Source: Ancylobacter sp. TS-1 (GTDB taxonomy: Bacteria; Pseudomonadota; Alphaproteobacteria; Rhizobiales; Xanthobacteraceae). Taken from it: a DNA stretch of 64,000 nt. The position numbers and the translations under genes are program-made. The notes beneath the pieces were generated by a model. It was not told where the DNA came from. It saw nothing but the letters and a program-made list of their open reading frames with translations, and did no database searches. Below, one piece after another: positions 9,035 to 19,185 of this stretch (position 1 is the first letter of the stretch; each line of letters begins with the position of its first letter). The stretch is from the NCBI RefSeq assembly GCF_009223885.1, contig NZ_CP045144.1, positions 2,840,001 through 2,904,000 of the forward strand. Direction: 5' to 3'.

Positions 9035-11788
9035 TCAGAGCGTGCGCTGCACGACCTCGACGCGGTAGCACTCGATGACGTCGCCGGCGCGCATGTCCTG
9101 GTAGTTCTCGAAGGACATGCCGCATTCCTGGCCGGCCTGCACCACGTTGACCGCATCCTTGAAGCGGTTGAGCGTGGCGAGCTTGCCCTCGTGGATCACG
9201 ACGTTTTCGCGGATCAGGCGGACATGCTGGCCGCGTTCCACCGTGCCGTCGGTGACGAGGCAGCCGGCGACCTTGCCCACCTTGGAGACCGCGAAGATCT
9301 CCTTGATGACGGCATTGCCGAGCATGGTCTCGCGGTTGATCGGGGCGAGCAGGCCGCCCATCGCCGCCTTCACGTCATCCACGAGGTCGTAGATGATGTT
9401 GTAGTAGCGGATCTCGATGCCGGCACGGTCGGCCGCGTCGCGGGCTTCCTTGTTGGCGCGCACGTTGAACGCGATGATCGCCGCGCCGGCCGTCTCGGCC
9501 AGCGTCACGTCGCTCTCGTTCACGCCGCCGGCGCCGGAGTGGATGATCCGGGCCTGCACCTCGTCGGTGCCGAGCTTCTCCAGCGAGGAGATGATCGCCT
9601 CGACCGAACCCGACACGTCGCCCTTGATGATGAGCGGGAATTCCTTCCGGCCGGCCGTCTTGGCCTGGCTCATCATCTGCTCCAGCGAGCCGCGGACAGT
9701 GGCGGAACGTGCCGCCGCCTTCTCGCGCTTCTGGCGCTGGCGATAGTCGGTGATCTCGCGGGCGCGGGCTTCGCTCTCGACCACCGCGAGGCGGTCGCCC
9801 GCCTCCGGCGTGCCGTTGAAGCCGAGCACCTCGACCGGGAAGGACGGGCCGGCGGTGGCGACATTGGCGCCCTTGTCGTCGATCAGGGCGCGCACGCGGC
9901 CGAACTCGGCGCCGGCGACCACGATGTCGCCGACACGCAGCGTGCCGCGCTGGACGAGGACGGTCGCCACCGGGCCGCGGCCACGGTCGAGCTTGGCCTC
10001 GATGACGGTGCCTTCCGCGACGCGGTTCGGGTTCGCCTTGAGGTCGAGCACTTCCGCCTGAAGGGTGATCGCCTCCAGCAGCTTGTCGAGATTGGTCTGC
10101 GCCTTGGCCGAGACCTCGACCTCGAGCGTGTCGCCGCCGAGGCTTTCCACCTGGACCTCGTACTGCAGCAGTTCGCTGCGCACGCGCTCCGGCTTGGCGT
10201 CGGGCTTGTCGACCTTGTTGATCGCCACGATGAGCGGCACCTTCGCCGCGCGGGCGTGGTTGATCGCCTCGATGGTCTGGGGCATCACGCCGTCATCGGC
10301 CGCCACCACCAGCACCACGATGTCCGTCACCTTGGCGCCACGGGCGCGCATGGCGGTGAACGCGGCGTGGCCGGGCGTGTCGATGAAGGTGATCTTGCCG
10401 CCGAGCGGCGAGGTGACCTGATAGGCGCCGATGTGCTGGGTGATGCCGCCGGCCTCGCCGGACACGACATTCGCCTTGCGGATGGCGTCGAGCAGCGAGG
10501 TCTTGCCGTGGTCGACATGGCCCATGATGGTGACGACCGGCGGGCGCGACACCAGTTCCTCGGCGGTGTCGGCCGTGTCGAACAGGCCTTCCTCGACGTC
10601 GGATTCGGCGACGCGGCGCACGGTGTGGCCGAGTTCCTCGGCGATCAGCTGGGCGGTGTCGGCGTCGATCACGTCGGTGATCTTCACCATCTGGCCCTGC
10701 TTCATCAGCAGGCGGATGACGTCCACCGCGCGCTCGGCCATGCGGTTGGCGAGCTCCTGGATGGAGATCGTCTCCGGGACCGTGACCTCGCGGGCGATCT
10801 TTTCCTTGGTCTCGACATGGCGATGGCCGCTCATGCGCTGGGTGCGGCGGCGGAACGCCGCAACCGAACGCTGGCGCTCGTCGTCGCCCGATTGGGCGGT
10901 GACGACGGTGAGGCGGCCGCGATTCTTCTCGGCGCCGGCCGCCGGGCGGGTCGGCTTGGCCGGTGCGGCCGGACGCGCCGGGGCGCCGCCGGGACCGCGA
11001 CGGACGGGACGGCGATCGTCCTCCTCGGCATCCATCTGCGGGCCGCGCGGCGTGGCGACGCGCGGGGCGCCGGCGACCGGGGCGGCATTGGCGGCCGGAG
11101 CGGAGGTGGAGGGCTGGGCCGGGCGGGAAGGCGCGGCGCCGGCCGCCGGAGCGGCCGAGGCGTCCTCGCCGAAGCGCTTGCGCGCCTCCTGCTCGGACTT
11201 GCGGCGGGCTTCCTCGTCGAAGGCGCGGCGCGCGTCTTCCTCGCGCTTGCGGGCCTCGGCGGCGTCGCGCTCGATCTTCTCGCGCGCTTCGCGCTCGGCG
11301 CGGCGGCGGGATTCTTCCTCGGCGTTGCGGCGCTCCTCGGCCTCGCGCAGGCGGGCATCCTGCAGCGCGGCGGTGCGGGCGCGGGCCTCCTCCTCGGTGA
11401 GGGTGCGCAGCACCACGCCGCCGGGGCGCGAGCCCTGGGGGGCGGGGCGCGGGGAGGAAAGATTGGCGCCCGGAGCCGGCTGGGTGCGCAGCGGCGGACG
11501 GCCGCCCTGCGGCTGCGGCGGCTGGGCCGGACGCGCTGCCTGCGGAGCGGCGGGAGCGGATGCCTGCGGAGCGGCAGGCGCAGCCGAGGGGGCCTCGGGC
11601 TTGTCGCCCGGGCCGAGCACACGGCGCTTAACCTTCTCCACCACGACGGACTTGGACCGTCCATGGCTGAAGCTCTGGCGGACGACGCCCTGCTCGACAG
11701 GTCGCTTGAGCGTGAGGGTCTTGCCCCCCTGGCCGGATCCCTGGCCAACGCCCACCGTCTTCTCGCCCGGGTTCTTCGTATCGTTCAT
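9035..11788 (-). CDS. infB: Translation initiation factor IF-2
   Basis: A 917-residue GTPase that places fMet-tRNA on the 30S subunit and promotes subunit joining. The N-terminal ~330 residues are low-complexity: Ala/Pro-rich stretches flank a long charged coiled-coil rich in Glu/Arg (residues ~130-220). Next come the IF2_N domain ([23 protein letters not shown]) and the G domain with G1 GHVDHGKTS near residue 420, G3 DTPGHAAF and G4 NKVDKP, followed by domain II and the C-terminal fMet-tRNA-binding barrel. The chosen ATG gives [12 protein letters not shown], the usual alphaproteobacterial start. An in-frame extension upstream overlaps ylxR and is rejected. Confidence 0.97.
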   Translation of the reverse strand: MNDTKNPGEKTVGVGQGSGQGGKTLTLKRPVEQGVVRQSFSHGRSKSVVVEKVKRRVLGPGDKPEAPSAAPAAPQASAPAAPQAARPAQPPQPQGGRPPLRTQPAPGANLSSPRPAPQGSRPGGVVLRTLTEEEARARTAALQDARLREAEERRNAEEESRRRAEREAREKIERDAAEARKREEDARRAFDEEARRKSEQEARKRFGEDASAAPAAGAAPSRPAQPSTSAPAANAAPVAGAPRVATPRGPQMDAEEDDRRPVRRGPGGAPARPAAPAKPTRPAAGAEKNRGRLTVVTAQSGDDERQRSVAAFRRRTQRMSGHRHVETKEKIAREVTVPETISIQELANRMAERAVDVIRLLMKQGQMVKITDVIDADTAQLIAEELGHTVRRVAESDVEEGLFDTADTAEELVSRPPVVTIMGHVDHGKTSLLDAIRKANVVSGEAGGITQHIGAYQVTSPLGGKITFIDTPGHAAFTAMRARGAKVTDIVVLVVAADDGVMPQTIEAINHARAAKVPLIVAINKVDKPDAKPERVRSELLQYEVQVESLGGDTLEVEVSAKAQTNLDKLLEAITLQAEVLDLKANPNRVAEGTVIEAKLDRGRGPVATVLVQRGTLRVGDIVVAGAEFGRVRALIDDKGANVATAGPSFPVEVLGFNGTPEAGDRLAVVESEARAREITDYRQRQKREKAAARSATVRGSLEQMMSQAKTAGRKEFPLIIKGDVSGSVEAIISSLEKLGTDEVQARIIHSGAGGVNESDVTLAETAGAAIIAFNVRANKEARDAADRAGIEIRYYNIIYDLVDDVKAAMGGLLAPINRETMLGNAVIKEIFAVSKVGKVAGCLVTDGTVERGQHVRLIRENVVIHEGKLATLNRFKDAVNVVQAGQECGMSFENYQDMRAGDVIECYRVEVVQRTL

Positions 11789-11853
11789 TCGATATCCGTT
11801 CCTGTGCCGCCCCGCCTCATGCGGGAAGGCGTCACTTCCGTCCGCCAGCCTGC

Positions 11854-12558
11854 TTATTCGGCACGCCAGCCTTCGAGTCTTCTTATGCGCGCGAGGAACC
11901 CCGCGCTCGTCGGATGCGCGAGCAGCGCAGCATGTACCACATTTGACCGCCCGAGCGCCAAGTCCAATTGCACCCCGGCGAGGGCGTCGACGCGGGCGAT
12001 CTCGCGACCGGCCGCCTCGGCGATCCGCCGGGCCAGCGCGTCGAGCTTGGCCGTCCCGTCGGGAGCGGCCTCGCCCGAATGCACCAGCACGGCGGCCTTT
12101 CCGCTCTGCAACGCCTCGATCACCTTGGCGTTGCCGGCCACCACCTGACCCGCCTTGTTGGCGAGGGCGAGGGCGGCGATCACGTCCTTCTCCAGCAGCT
12201 GCCCGACCAGATCGGCCAGCGCCGGCTCGGCGCGGGCCGGATCGATCCGGACCTTGCCGCGGAAGGCGCGCGCGAACGCCTTCCTGCGGATCGCCTCGGC
12301 CAGCGCCGACCGCCGCGCGGTCACCCACGCGCCGCGCCCGGGAAGCCGGGCGTTGATGTCCGGCACCACCGTGCCGTCGGGCGCCACGACGAAGCGCAGC
12401 AATTCCTCCACCGGCCGCACCGTGCGGCTGGCGATGCACTGCCGGGCCGGGGCGCGGGCCGCGTCGGCGAGCCCCGCATCGGTCAGGCCGGCATCGTCCG
12501 CCCCGGCGTCCCCGGCGCCGGCCTGAGCCGTCGCGCTGAGTGCCGTCTCGTCCTGCAC
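11854..12558 (-). CDS. ylxR: YlxR (DUF448) RNA-binding protein fused to an L7Ae-like domain
   Basis: A protein of ~234 residues. The YlxR fold is seen in [22 protein letters not shown] and [14 protein letters not shown]. The second half ([39 protein letters not shown]) is an L7Ae/L30e-like RNA-binding module. This two-domain form is usual between nusA and infB in alphaproteobacteria. YlxR homologues have been linked to RNase P and to transcription control; the role here is inferred. I choose GTG 12558 because GGGGAGGA lies eight bases upstream. A TTG at 12645 would overlap nusA and adds only a basic/acidic lead. Confidence 0.85.
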   Translation of the reverse strand: MQDETALSATAQAGAGDAGADDAGLTDAGLADAARAPARQCIASRTVRPVEELLRFVVAPDGTVVPDINARLPGRGAWVTARRSALAEAIRRKAFARAFRGKVRIDPARAEPALADLVGQLLEKDVIAALALANKAGQVVAGNAKVIEALQSGKAAVLVHSGEAAPDGTAKLDALARRIAEAAGREIARVDALAGVQLDLALGRSNVVHAALLAHPTSAGFLARIRRLEGWRAE

Positions 12559-12607
12559 CGGCCCGTCCTCCCCTTCACCCGTCCGCACGATCGTCCGCGC
12601 GGTCCGC

Positions 12608-14224
12608 TCAGGCCTGCGTCTCGCCGGCCTCGGGTTCCTCGGCAACGTCCTCGGCCTCGCCAGCGGCGAGATCCTCGGCGGTGATCCAGCCGGCCTTGAC
12701 GCGGGCCTGCATGATCAGGGCCTCGGCATCCTCGCGGGAGAGCTGGAAGCCCTCCAGCGCGCCGGCGACGCGCACGACTTCGCCGTCCTTGCGCTCGGTC
12801 CAGCCGACGAGATCGTCGGTGGCGCAGCCGGCGAGGTCCTCGACCGACTTGATGTCGTTCTCGCCGAACGCCACCAGCATCAGCGAGGTCACGCCCGGCA
12901 CTTCCCGCAGCTCGTCCTCGACGCCGAGTTCCCGGCGGCGGGCGTCGAGATCGGCTTCGACCTGCGCCAGATGACCCAGCGCGCGGTTCTGCAGCTCCTG
13001 GGCGGTGTCCTCGTCGAGGCCCTCGATGCCGGCGAGCTCGCCCAGCGGCACATAGGCGATTTCCTCGACCGTGGCGAAGCCTTCGGAGGCGAGGAGCTGG
13101 CCCATCATCTCGTCGAGATCCAGCGCCTCGGCGAAGATCTTCGAGCGCTCGGCGAATTCCTTCTGGCGCCGCTCGCTTTCCTCGGCCTCGGTCATGATGT
13201 CGATGTCCCAGCCGGTAAGCTGGGAGGCGAGGCGCACATTCTGGCCGCGACGGCCGATCGCCAGGCTCAATTGGGCATCCGGGACCACGACTTCAATACG
13301 CTCGCGGTCCTCGTCGAGCACGACCTTGACCACTTCGGCCGGGGCGAGCGCGTTGACGATGAAGGTGGCCACATCCGGCGACCACGGGATGATGTCGATC
13401 TTCTCGCCCTGCAGCTCGTTGACCACGGCCTGCACGCGCGAGCCGCGCATGCCGACGCAGGCGCCGACCGGATCCACCGAGGAATCGCGCGAGGTGACGG
13501 CGATCTTGGCGCGCGAGCCGGGGTCGCGGGCGACCGCCTTGATCTCGACGATGCCGTCATAGATCTCCGGCACTTCCTGCGCGAACAGCTTCGCCATGAA
13601 CTGGGGATGGGTGCGCGAGAGGAAGATCTGCGGGCCGCGCTGTTCGCGGCGCACATCGTAGACATAGGCGCGGATGCGGTCGCTGGTCTTGAACACTTCG
13701 CGCGGCAGCAGCTCGTCGCGGCGCAGCGAGGCCTCGCTGCGGCCGAGGTCGACGACGACGTTGCCGTATTCGACGCGCTTGACCGAGCCGTTGACGATCT
13801 CGCCGATGCGGTCCTTGTATTCCTCGTACTGCCGGTCGCGCTCGGCCTCGCGCACCTTCTGCACGATGACCTGTTTTGCGCTTTGCGCGGCAATGCGGCC
13901 GAAGTCGAAGGGCGGCAGCGTGTCGGCGATGGAGTCGCCGATCTGCGCGGCCGGGTTCAGGCGGCGGGCGCCGCTGAGCTCGATCTCGACCGCCGGGTTC
14001 TCGATCTGGTCGACCACCAGCAAATGGCGGGCGAGGCGCAGTTCGCCGGTGCGCGGGTTGATCTCCGCGTGAATGTCGGTCTCGGCGCCGTAGCGCGAGC
14101 GCGCCGCTTTCGCGATCGCGTCCTCCATGGCGGCGATGACGATGCTCCGGTCGATCGACTTCTCGCGCGCGACCGCGTCGGCGATCTGCAGGAGTTCGAG
14201 CCGGTTTGCGCTGACAACGGCCAT
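12608..14224 (-). CDS. nusA: Transcription termination/antitermination factor NusA
   Basis: A 538-residue RNA polymerase-binding factor that controls pausing, intrinsic termination and antitermination. The domains are: N-terminal RNAP-binding domain (residues ~1-130), S1 domain (IVNGSVKRVEYGNVVVDLG), KH1 and KH2 (VGACVGMRGSRVQAVVNELQGEKIDII; LSLAIGRRGQNVRLASQLTGW), then two helix-hairpin-helix acidic repeats at the C-terminus (IEGLDEDTAQELQNRA; VPGVTSLMLVAFGENDIKSVEDLAG). The start overlaps the rimP stop by one base (TGATG), so the two are translationally coupled. The C-terminus is strongly acidic. Confidence 0.97.
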   Translation of the reverse strand: MAVVSANRLELLQIADAVAREKSIDRSIVIAAMEDAIAKAARSRYGAETDIHAEINPRTGELRLARHLLVVDQIENPAVEIELSGARRLNPAAQIGDSIADTLPPFDFGRIAAQSAKQVIVQKVREAERDRQYEEYKDRIGEIVNGSVKRVEYGNVVVDLGRSEASLRRDELLPREVFKTSDRIRAYVYDVRREQRGPQIFLSRTHPQFMAKLFAQEVPEIYDGIVEIKAVARDPGSRAKIAVTSRDSSVDPVGACVGMRGSRVQAVVNELQGEKIDIIPWSPDVATFIVNALAPAEVVKVVLDEDRERIEVVVPDAQLSLAIGRRGQNVRLASQLTGWDIDIMTEAEESERRQKEFAERSKIFAEALDLDEMMGQLLASEGFATVEEIAYVPLGELAGIEGLDEDTAQELQNRALGHLAQVEADLDARRRELGVEDELREVPGVTSLMLVAFGENDIKSVEDLAGCATDDLVGWTERKDGEVVRVAGALEGFQLSREDAEALIMQARVKAGWITAEDLAAGEAEDVAEEPEAGETQA

Positions 14225-15078
14225 CAGGGCGTCTCCTTCGCGATGGATTTGCGTTTGGCGTTGGATTTCTTGCCGGGCTTGGCGGCGCCCTTGGGCTTGA
14301 GCATCGGGCCGGGGGAGGCCTTGGCCTTCGGCTTGCCGCGCACCGGCATCTTCTTCGGCGGGACGACGCGCTGGGCGAGGCTCTCGTCCGCCTCCTCGCC
14401 ATCCTCGTCGTCGAGCGGCACGTCGCTGAGATCGGCGCCGTCCACCTCGTCCTCTTCGAGCCCCGCGCTCTCGCGCAGCGCCTTGTCGCGGCGCAGCGCG
14501 TCGCGGATCAGCGCGTCGGTCATCACGAGGCGGGCCTCGCCGATATCGGCGATGGGCAGGGCCACGGTGTCGGGCGTGTCGGCGGGAGCGTCGGGCAGGC
14601 GCACCAGCGCCTCCGCGCTTTCGCCTTCCCCGCCCCGCGTGCCAACGAGAATGCCGCGGAAGCGCTTGCGCCCGTCCACCGGCACGGCCATCTCGACCTT
14701 GAGGTCGTGGCCGGCCCAGCGCTCGAAATCGGAAACGCGCACCAGCGGCCGGTCGATGCCGGGCGAGGACATTTCCAGATTATAGGCGCCGGTGATCGGG
14801 TCCTCGACGTCGAGCACCGGCGAGATGGCACGGCTCGCCGTCTCGCATTCGTCGATGCCGAAGCCGCCATCGGGGCGTTCGGCCATGATCTGAAGGGTCG
14901 GCGGGCTGCCGCCGGAGATCTTCGCCCGCACGAGGCGGAAGCCGAGGCCCTCGAGAACCGGGCCGACAATGGCGGCGACCCGCGCCGCCGGCCCGGACTC
15001 GGTCACGAGACGCGGTTCGTCGAGCCGGCCTTCCGGCGTGCCGCTGGCGTTGGTGGCGTGGGCTTCGTGTTCGCTCAT
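14224..15078 (-). CDS. rimP: Ribosome maturation factor RimP
   Basis: A 284-residue protein, longer than the ~150-200 residues of E. coli RimP. The RimP core spans residues ~25-190 ([24 protein letters not shown], then [23 protein letters not shown] and the C-terminal SH3-like barrel). The remaining ~90 residues are an acidic stretch followed by a Lys/Pro-rich basic tail ([22 protein letters not shown]), probably disordered and RNA-binding. It is needed for 30S assembly. It is the first gene of the rimP-nusA-ylxR-infB-rbfA-truB operon and is preceded by a leader with a terminator hairpin. Confidence 0.95.
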   Translation of the reverse strand: MSEHEAHATNASGTPEGRLDEPRLVTESGPAARVAAIVGPVLEGLGFRLVRAKISGGSPPTLQIMAERPDGGFGIDECETASRAISPVLDVEDPITGAYNLEMSSPGIDRPLVRVSDFERWAGHDLKVEMAVPVDGRKRFRGILVGTRGGEGESAEALVRLPDAPADTPDTVALPIADIGEARLVMTDALIRDALRRDKALRESAGLEEDEVDGADLSDVPLDDEDGEEADESLAQRVVPPKKMPVRGKPKAKASPGPMLKPKGAAKPGKKSNAKRKSIAKETP

Positions 15079-15111
15079 CGTCCTCGTCGGATCGCGTGCC
15101 GATCCGCAATG

Positions 15112-15145
15112 AAAAAAGAGCGGGCTCCGGAGGCGGAACCCACTC
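15112..15145 (-). terminator. Attenuator-like terminator in the rimP leader
   Basis: Reading toward rimP, a 12-bp stem (GAGTGGGTTCCG / CGGAGCCCGCTC, two G-U pairs) with a CCTC loop is followed directly by TTTTTT, ending 34 bases before the rimP ATG. A full intrinsic terminator in the 5' leader means that rimP-nusA expression is set by premature termination. It matches the description of the Rfam rimP leader of alphaproteobacteria. NusA feedback is an attractive but unproven control, since NusA promotes hairpin-dependent termination. Confidence 0.85.
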
Positions 15146-15305
15146 TCAACCGACCGGATCGTCGTTTGTGAGATCGTTGAATGGGGGGCTTATACAGCCA
15201 AACCGCCTTTGCGCGCAAGCGGCGGCAACCCGGCGCCCGGCCGGCCGCCGCCTGCGGCCGGGGCGGTCCCTTGCCGGCGGCGCGGCGCCGTCGCATAAGC
15301 GCCTC

Positions 15306-16220
15306 ATGTCCCGCCTGCCGACCGATCCTGCGCCCGACGGGGCGCTGCGCGAGCGTGCCCCTGCAAAGGTGAACCTCACCTTGCGGGTGCTCGGCCGGCG
15401 CGCCGACGGCTATCACGATCTGTCGAGCCTTGTCGCCTTCGCCGGCACCGGCGACCGGCTGGCGCTCGCGCCGGGTGCCGGGCTCTCGCTGGCGCTGGCC
15501 GGGCCGGGCGCCGCCACGCTGGCGGCCGACGCCGACAATCTCGTGCTGCGCGCCGCGCGCCACCTTGCCGAACGCGTGCCCGGGCTCCTCGCCGGACGCT
15601 TCACGCTGGACAAGCGGCTGCCGGTCGCCTCCGGCATTGGCGGCGGCTCGGCCGACGCGGCGGCGGCGCTCCGGCTGCTGGCGCGGGCCAACGAGCTCGC
15701 CGCGGGCGATCCCCGGCTGTTCGAGGCGGCGCTGGCCACCGGCTCGGATGTGCCCGCCTGCCTGTTCGGGCGCTCCTGCCTGATGGAAGGGCGCGGCGAG
15801 GCACTGGCGCCGGTGGCGTTGCCCCGTTTCGGCGCCGTGCTGGTCAATCCGCGCCTGCCGGTGGCGACCGCCGACGTCTTCCGGGCGCTGGCGCTCGCGC
15901 CCGCCACCCGGCGCGCCGAGGCGTCGCCCTCGCCCTCCGGGGCCTCGCGGGCCATGCTGCTGGAGTGGCTGCGCGCCGAGCCGAACGACCTCGAGGCGCC
16001 GGCCCGCCGGCTGGTTCCCGCGCTCGACACGGTGGAGGCCGCGCTGGCGACGACGCCGGGGGTGTTGCTGGTGCGCATGTCGGGCTCGGGCGCGACCATG
16101 TTCGCGCTCTACGCGGACTGCCGCGCGGCCGCCGCGGCGGCGCGGAGCGTCGCTGGCGCTCATCCTGCATGGTGGGTGAAGTCGACCGTGCTGGGCGGCC
16201 CCGGTTCCACGGAGACGTGA
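15306..16220 (+). CDS. ispE: 4-diphosphocytidyl-2-C-methyl-D-erythritol kinase
   Basis: A 304-residue GHMP kinase of the MEP isoprenoid pathway that phosphorylates CDP-ME at the 2-hydroxyl. It shows [23 protein letters not shown] at the N-terminus, the ATP-binding motif [18 protein letters not shown] and the C-terminal motif [18 protein letters not shown] 15306 gives the family start; a longer frame to 15096 crosses the divergent rimP leader. It overlaps the next gene by one base (TGATG). Confidence 0.95.
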   Translation: MSRLPTDPAPDGALRERAPAKVNLTLRVLGRRADGYHDLSSLVAFAGTGDRLALAPGAGLSLALAGPGAATLAADADNLVLRAARHLAERVPGLLAGRFTLDKRLPVASGIGGGSADAAAALRLLARANELAAGDPRLFEAALATGSDVPACLFGRSCLMEGRGEALAPVALPRFGAVLVNPRLPVATADVFRALALAPATRRAEASPSPSGASRAMLLEWLRAEPNDLEAPARRLVPALDTVEAALATTPGVLLVRMSGSGATMFALYADCRAAAAAARSVAGAHPAWWVKSTVLGGPGSTET

Positions 16221-16543
16221 TGCGCACTGCCCTGTTCTTCGCCCTCGCGGCATTTCTCGAGATCGCCGGCTGCTTCGCCTTCTGGGCGGCGGTGCGCAAC
16301 GGGGCGAGCGCGCTGTGGCTGGCGCCGGGGGCGCTGAGCCTGATCGCATTCGGCGCGGCGCTGACGCAGGTCGATGCCAGCGCGGCGGGGCGGGCCTTCG
16401 CGGCCTATGGCGGCGTCTATGTCGCCGCCTCGCTGGTCTGGCTGTGGGCGGTGGAGGGGTTCCGGCCCGACCGCTGGGACCTCGCGGGCGGGGCGCTGTG
16501 CCTCGTCGGCGCGGCGGTCGTGGTGTTCGGACCGCGCGGCTGA
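16220..16543 (+). CDS. YnfA/UPF0060 family small membrane protein
   Basis: A 107-residue integral membrane protein with four hydrophobic helices. It shows the UPF0060 hallmarks [18 protein letters not shown] at the start, [15 protein letters not shown] in the middle, and [26 protein letters not shown] at the end. It resembles small multidrug resistance-type folds, but the transported substrate is not established. Its start shares one base with the ispE stop, so translation is likely coupled. It converges on the polyprenyl synthase with only four bases between stops. Confidence 0.93.
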   Translation: MRTALFFALAAFLEIAGCFAFWAAVRNGASALWLAPGALSLIAFGAALTQVDASAAGRAFAAYGGVYVAASLVWLWAVEGFRPDRWDLAGGALCLVGAAVVVFGPRG

Positions 16544-16547
16544 GGCT

Positions 16548-17570
16548 TCAGCGGATGCGGGCGATGCAGAAATCCACCACGTCGAGCAGCGCGGCCTTGG
16601 CCTCGCTGTCGGGGAAGATGTCCAGCGCCTGCTTGGCGGCGGCGCCATAGGCGCGGGCGCGCTCGATGGTGCCGGCCAGCGCCCCGTGGCGGGTGAGCAG
16701 GGCGAGCGCCCGCTCGAGGTCGCCGTCGGCGATCTCCCCGGTCTCCAGGCAGCGGCACCAGAAGCCGCGCTCCTCCTCGTCGGCGGAGCGCACCGCCAGC
16801 ACGATGGGAAGGGTGATCTTGCCCTCGCGGAAATCGTCGCCGACATTCTTGCCGAGGGCGGCCTTCGAGCCGCCATAGTCGAGCACGTCGTCGACGAGCT
16901 GGAAGGCGATGCCGAGATTCATGCCGTAGTCGCGGCAGGCGGTCTGCTCGGCCTCCGGGCGGCCGGCCAGCACCGGGCCGACCTCGCAGGCGGCGGCGAA
17001 CAGCTCGGCCGTCTTGCCCCGGATGACGGCGAGATAGGCGTCCTCGTCGGTGGCGATGTTCTTGGCGGCGGCGAGCTGGGCGACCTCGCCCTCGGCGATT
17101 ACCACGGCGGCGGTCGACAGAATGTCGAGCGCGCGCATGTTGCCGACCTCGATCATCATGCGGAACGCCTGGCCGAGCAGGAAGTCGCCGACCAGCACGC
17201 TCGCCTCGTTGCCCCACAGCATGCGCGCGGCGAGCTTGCCCCGGCGCATCTCGCTGTCGTCCACCACATCGTCGTGCAGCAGCGTCGCCGTGTGCATGAA
17301 CTCGACCGAGGCGGCGAGCTTCACCGTGCCCCCGCCCTCGTAGCCCGAGAGCACGCCGGTAGCGACCGTGAGCATCGGCCGCAGCCGCTTGCCGCCGGAC
17401 GAGATCAGGTGCTGGGCAACCTCCGGAATCATCGTCACGTCCGAGCCCGTGCGCGACAGGATCAGCGCGTTGACGCGATCCATGTCCGCGCGGACCAGAT
17501 TGACGATGCCTTCGATGGAAGGCTCGGCCGCAACTTCCGCGGCCGGATTGAAGGAGTATGCGACGGACAC
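16548..17570 (-). CDS. ispB: Polyprenyl (octaprenyl/decaprenyl) diphosphate synthase
   Basis: A 340-residue trans-prenyltransferase that makes the ubiquinone side chain from IPP. The first aspartate-rich motif is LLHDDVVDDSEMRRG and the second is LVDDVLDYGG; GGKRLRP and the KTAELFA region are also present. Chain length cannot be read from sequence by eye; alphaproteobacteria usually make Q10, so decaprenyl is likely. The start is GTG, with GAGGGA upstream. It lies opposite an isolated RgpF-like gene and convergent to ynfA. Confidence 0.92.
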   Translation of the reverse strand: MSVAYSFNPAAEVAAEPSIEGIVNLVRADMDRVNALILSRTGSDVTMIPEVAQHLISSGGKRLRPMLTVATGVLSGYEGGGTVKLAASVEFMHTATLLHDDVVDDSEMRRGKLAARMLWGNEASVLVGDFLLGQAFRMMIEVGNMRALDILSTAAVVIAEGEVAQLAAAKNIATDEDAYLAVIRGKTAELFAAACEVGPVLAGRPEAEQTACRDYGMNLGIAFQLVDDVLDYGGSKAALGKNVGDDFREGKITLPIVLAVRSADEEERGFWCRCLETGEIADGDLERALALLTRHGALAGTIERARAYGAAAKQALDIFPDSEAKAALLDVVDFCIARIR

Positions 17571-17817
17571 AGGGCCATTTCCCTCGGCTATGGCGGGACG
17601 GCGCGCGCCGGGGCGCGTCGTCCACCCGAAGGGTTCTCATAGCTTACCCGGACCGCCGGCGAAAGTTCATCCGCCGCCTGCGGCCGCATCGCGCCGCCGG
17701 GCCGCGGCGGTTCGGCAAATCCTTGCACATGGCATCGGGAAGGTGAAACCTAGCAGATGCGGGAGGTATCGGGCGGTGTGGCCGGCCGAAACCCCGGGAG
17801 GCGGGCGACGCGGCGGC

Positions 17818-18873
17818 ATGATGTGGCTCAGGAAGATCGGGAAGGAGCTGGCGCGCTGGAAGTGCAAGCTGCGCAGCGCGCCGTGGCTGCTGATGGGGGG
17901 ATCGAGGCGCCGCGACTACGACCGCGTGCGCCAGCAGCGCGTGAAGGTGACGCAGGGCGCGCAGGCCGTCGCCGACGAGGTGATGATCCTCGTCATCTTC
18001 CCCTCCGCCGGGCTGCTCGGTTCCACCCTGTCCGCCCTCGCCCATTTCGCCCGCAACGGGATCGCCTGCGTGGTCGTCTCCAACGCGCCCTTGCGCGAGG
18101 AGGACCGCGAGACCCTGCGCCAGCGGTGCTTCCTGGTCATCGAGCGGCCCAATATCGGCTACGATGCGGGGGGATATCGCGAGGGCATCCTCACCCTTCT
18201 CGACCGTGGCATCCGGCCCCGGGCGCTCTATGTGATGAATGACAGCCTGTGGTTTCCGCTGCGCCGCGACTGCGACGCGCTGGAGCGTTGCCGGCAGGCG
18301 AAGGAAGACATTTTCGGCTTCCACCTCAACGTCACGACCTTCCTCGGGATGCGGCGCGACTATGTGCAGTCCTATTTCCTGCGCTTCTCGCAGCGCCTCG
18401 TCGCCAGCGACGCCTTCGAGAAATACTGGCGCGACCTGCCGCTGATCGACAACAAGCATCTGGCGGTGCGGCGCTACGAGCGGGGCCTGTCGCGCCATTT
18501 CGTCCGGCGCGGCTTCACCATCGGCGCCCTCGTGCACTGGCAGGAAGCGATCGACCGCCTCTTCGCCATCACGGACGCGGACAAGCTGACCCGCATCATC
18601 GCCTATCAGTGCCGGCTGAACGCCAAGGATGCCGCCTATATGCAGCCCATGCTGGAGTGGGGATGCTCGCCCTTCCTGATCCGCGACGGCCTCGCCGGCC
18701 GCATCCGTCGCAAGCGGATCTTCGCCTCCTTCCCGATGATGCACCCTGAATTCGTGCTGGAGCTCGGCTTTCCCACGCTCAAGCGCAAGCTGGACATCCA
18801 GTACCGCGAACTCGCCCGGCTCGGCCTCGACAAGGACTTCGAGCCCGCCGTGCGCGCCGAGATGCATCTGTGA
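17818..18873 (+). CDS. RgpF-like (rhamnan synthesis protein F family) protein
   Basis: A 351-residue protein of the RgpF family (PF05045). It shows FPSAGLLGSTLSALAHFARNGI, RPNIGYDAGGYREGIL, LYVMNDSLWFPLR and the fingerprint DIFGFHLNVTTFLGMRRDYVQSYFLRFS. Family members act in rhamnan, O-antigen or other cell-surface glycan synthesis and are predicted glycosyltransferases. Here the gene stands alone among housekeeping genes, with no sugar nucleotide or transporter genes nearby, so its substrate is unknown. ATG 17818 and ATG 17821 are adjacent possible starts. No signal peptide is evident. Confidence 0.85.
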   Translation: MMWLRKIGKELARWKCKLRSAPWLLMGGSRRRDYDRVRQQRVKVTQGAQAVADEVMILVIFPSAGLLGSTLSALAHFARNGIACVVVSNAPLREEDRETLRQRCFLVIERPNIGYDAGGYREGILTLLDRGIRPRALYVMNDSLWFPLRRDCDALERCRQAKEDIFGFHLNVTTFLGMRRDYVQSYFLRFSQRLVASDAFEKYWRDLPLIDNKHLAVRRYERGLSRHFVRRGFTIGALVHWQEAIDRLFAITDADKLTRIIAYQCRLNAKDAAYMQPMLEWGCSPFLIRDGLAGRIRRKRIFASFPMMHPEFVLELGFPTLKRKLDIQYRELARLGLDKDFEPAVRAEMHL

Positions 18874-18897
18874 CGTCCGGGACGCCGCGCGGCCCAT

Positions 18898-18927
18898 TCT
18901 TGCCTTGAGGTCCTCTTGCCTTGAGGC
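18898..18927. repeat. Short tandem duplication upstream of the DUF2007 gene
   Basis: The spacer holds two close copies of TCTTGCCTTGAGG separated by two to three bases. It looks like a small slippage duplication with no evident function. Confidence 0.5.
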
Positions 18928-18950
18928 CCGCTTGCGGCGTCAATACGGGC

Positions 18951-19175
18951 ATGCGCGAACTCCTCCGCACCAATGACGTCGTGCTGATCTCGGCCGTCGA
19001 GGCGCTGCTCGACAGCGCTGGCATCGGCCATTTCGTGCTCGACCAGCACATGAGCGTGCTGGAGGGCTCCATCGGCCTGCTGCCGCGCCGCCTGCTGGTG
19101 GAGGAGGACGACCTCGCTCCCGCCCGCCGGCTGCTCGACGCGGCCGGCTTCGGCCCGGTTCTCGTGGCCGAGTGA
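18951..19175 (+). CDS. DUF2007 (putative signal-transducing) small protein
   Basis: A 74-residue protein that covers the whole DUF2007 domain: RELLRTNDVVLISAVEALLDSAGIGHFVLDQHMSVLEGSIGLLPRRLLVEEDDLAPARRLL. The domain is a ferredoxin-like fold related to PII-like and GlnB-like small regulators and is of unknown function. ATG 18951 is the family start; an upstream in-frame TTG adds ten residues without support. It ends ten bases before the methyltransferase gene, and the two are probably co-transcribed, an order common in Rhizobiales. Confidence 0.88.
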   Translation: MRELLRTNDVVLISAVEALLDSAGIGHFVLDQHMSVLEGSIGLLPRRLLVEEDDLAPARRLLDAAGFGPVLVAE

Positions 19176-19185
19176 GGGAGCGCCC

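Noticed and set aside
8522..12148. A 1208-codon open frame on the plus strand opposite infB
   Set aside because: It is antisense to a gene with full IF-2 homology, its translation is low-complexity and matches no family. Long antisense frames are expected in such GC-rich DNA.
12559..12645. N-terminal extension of ylxR to TTG 12645
   Set aside because: It overlaps nusA by 38 bases and lacks family similarity, while GTG 12558 has a strong ribosome-binding site.
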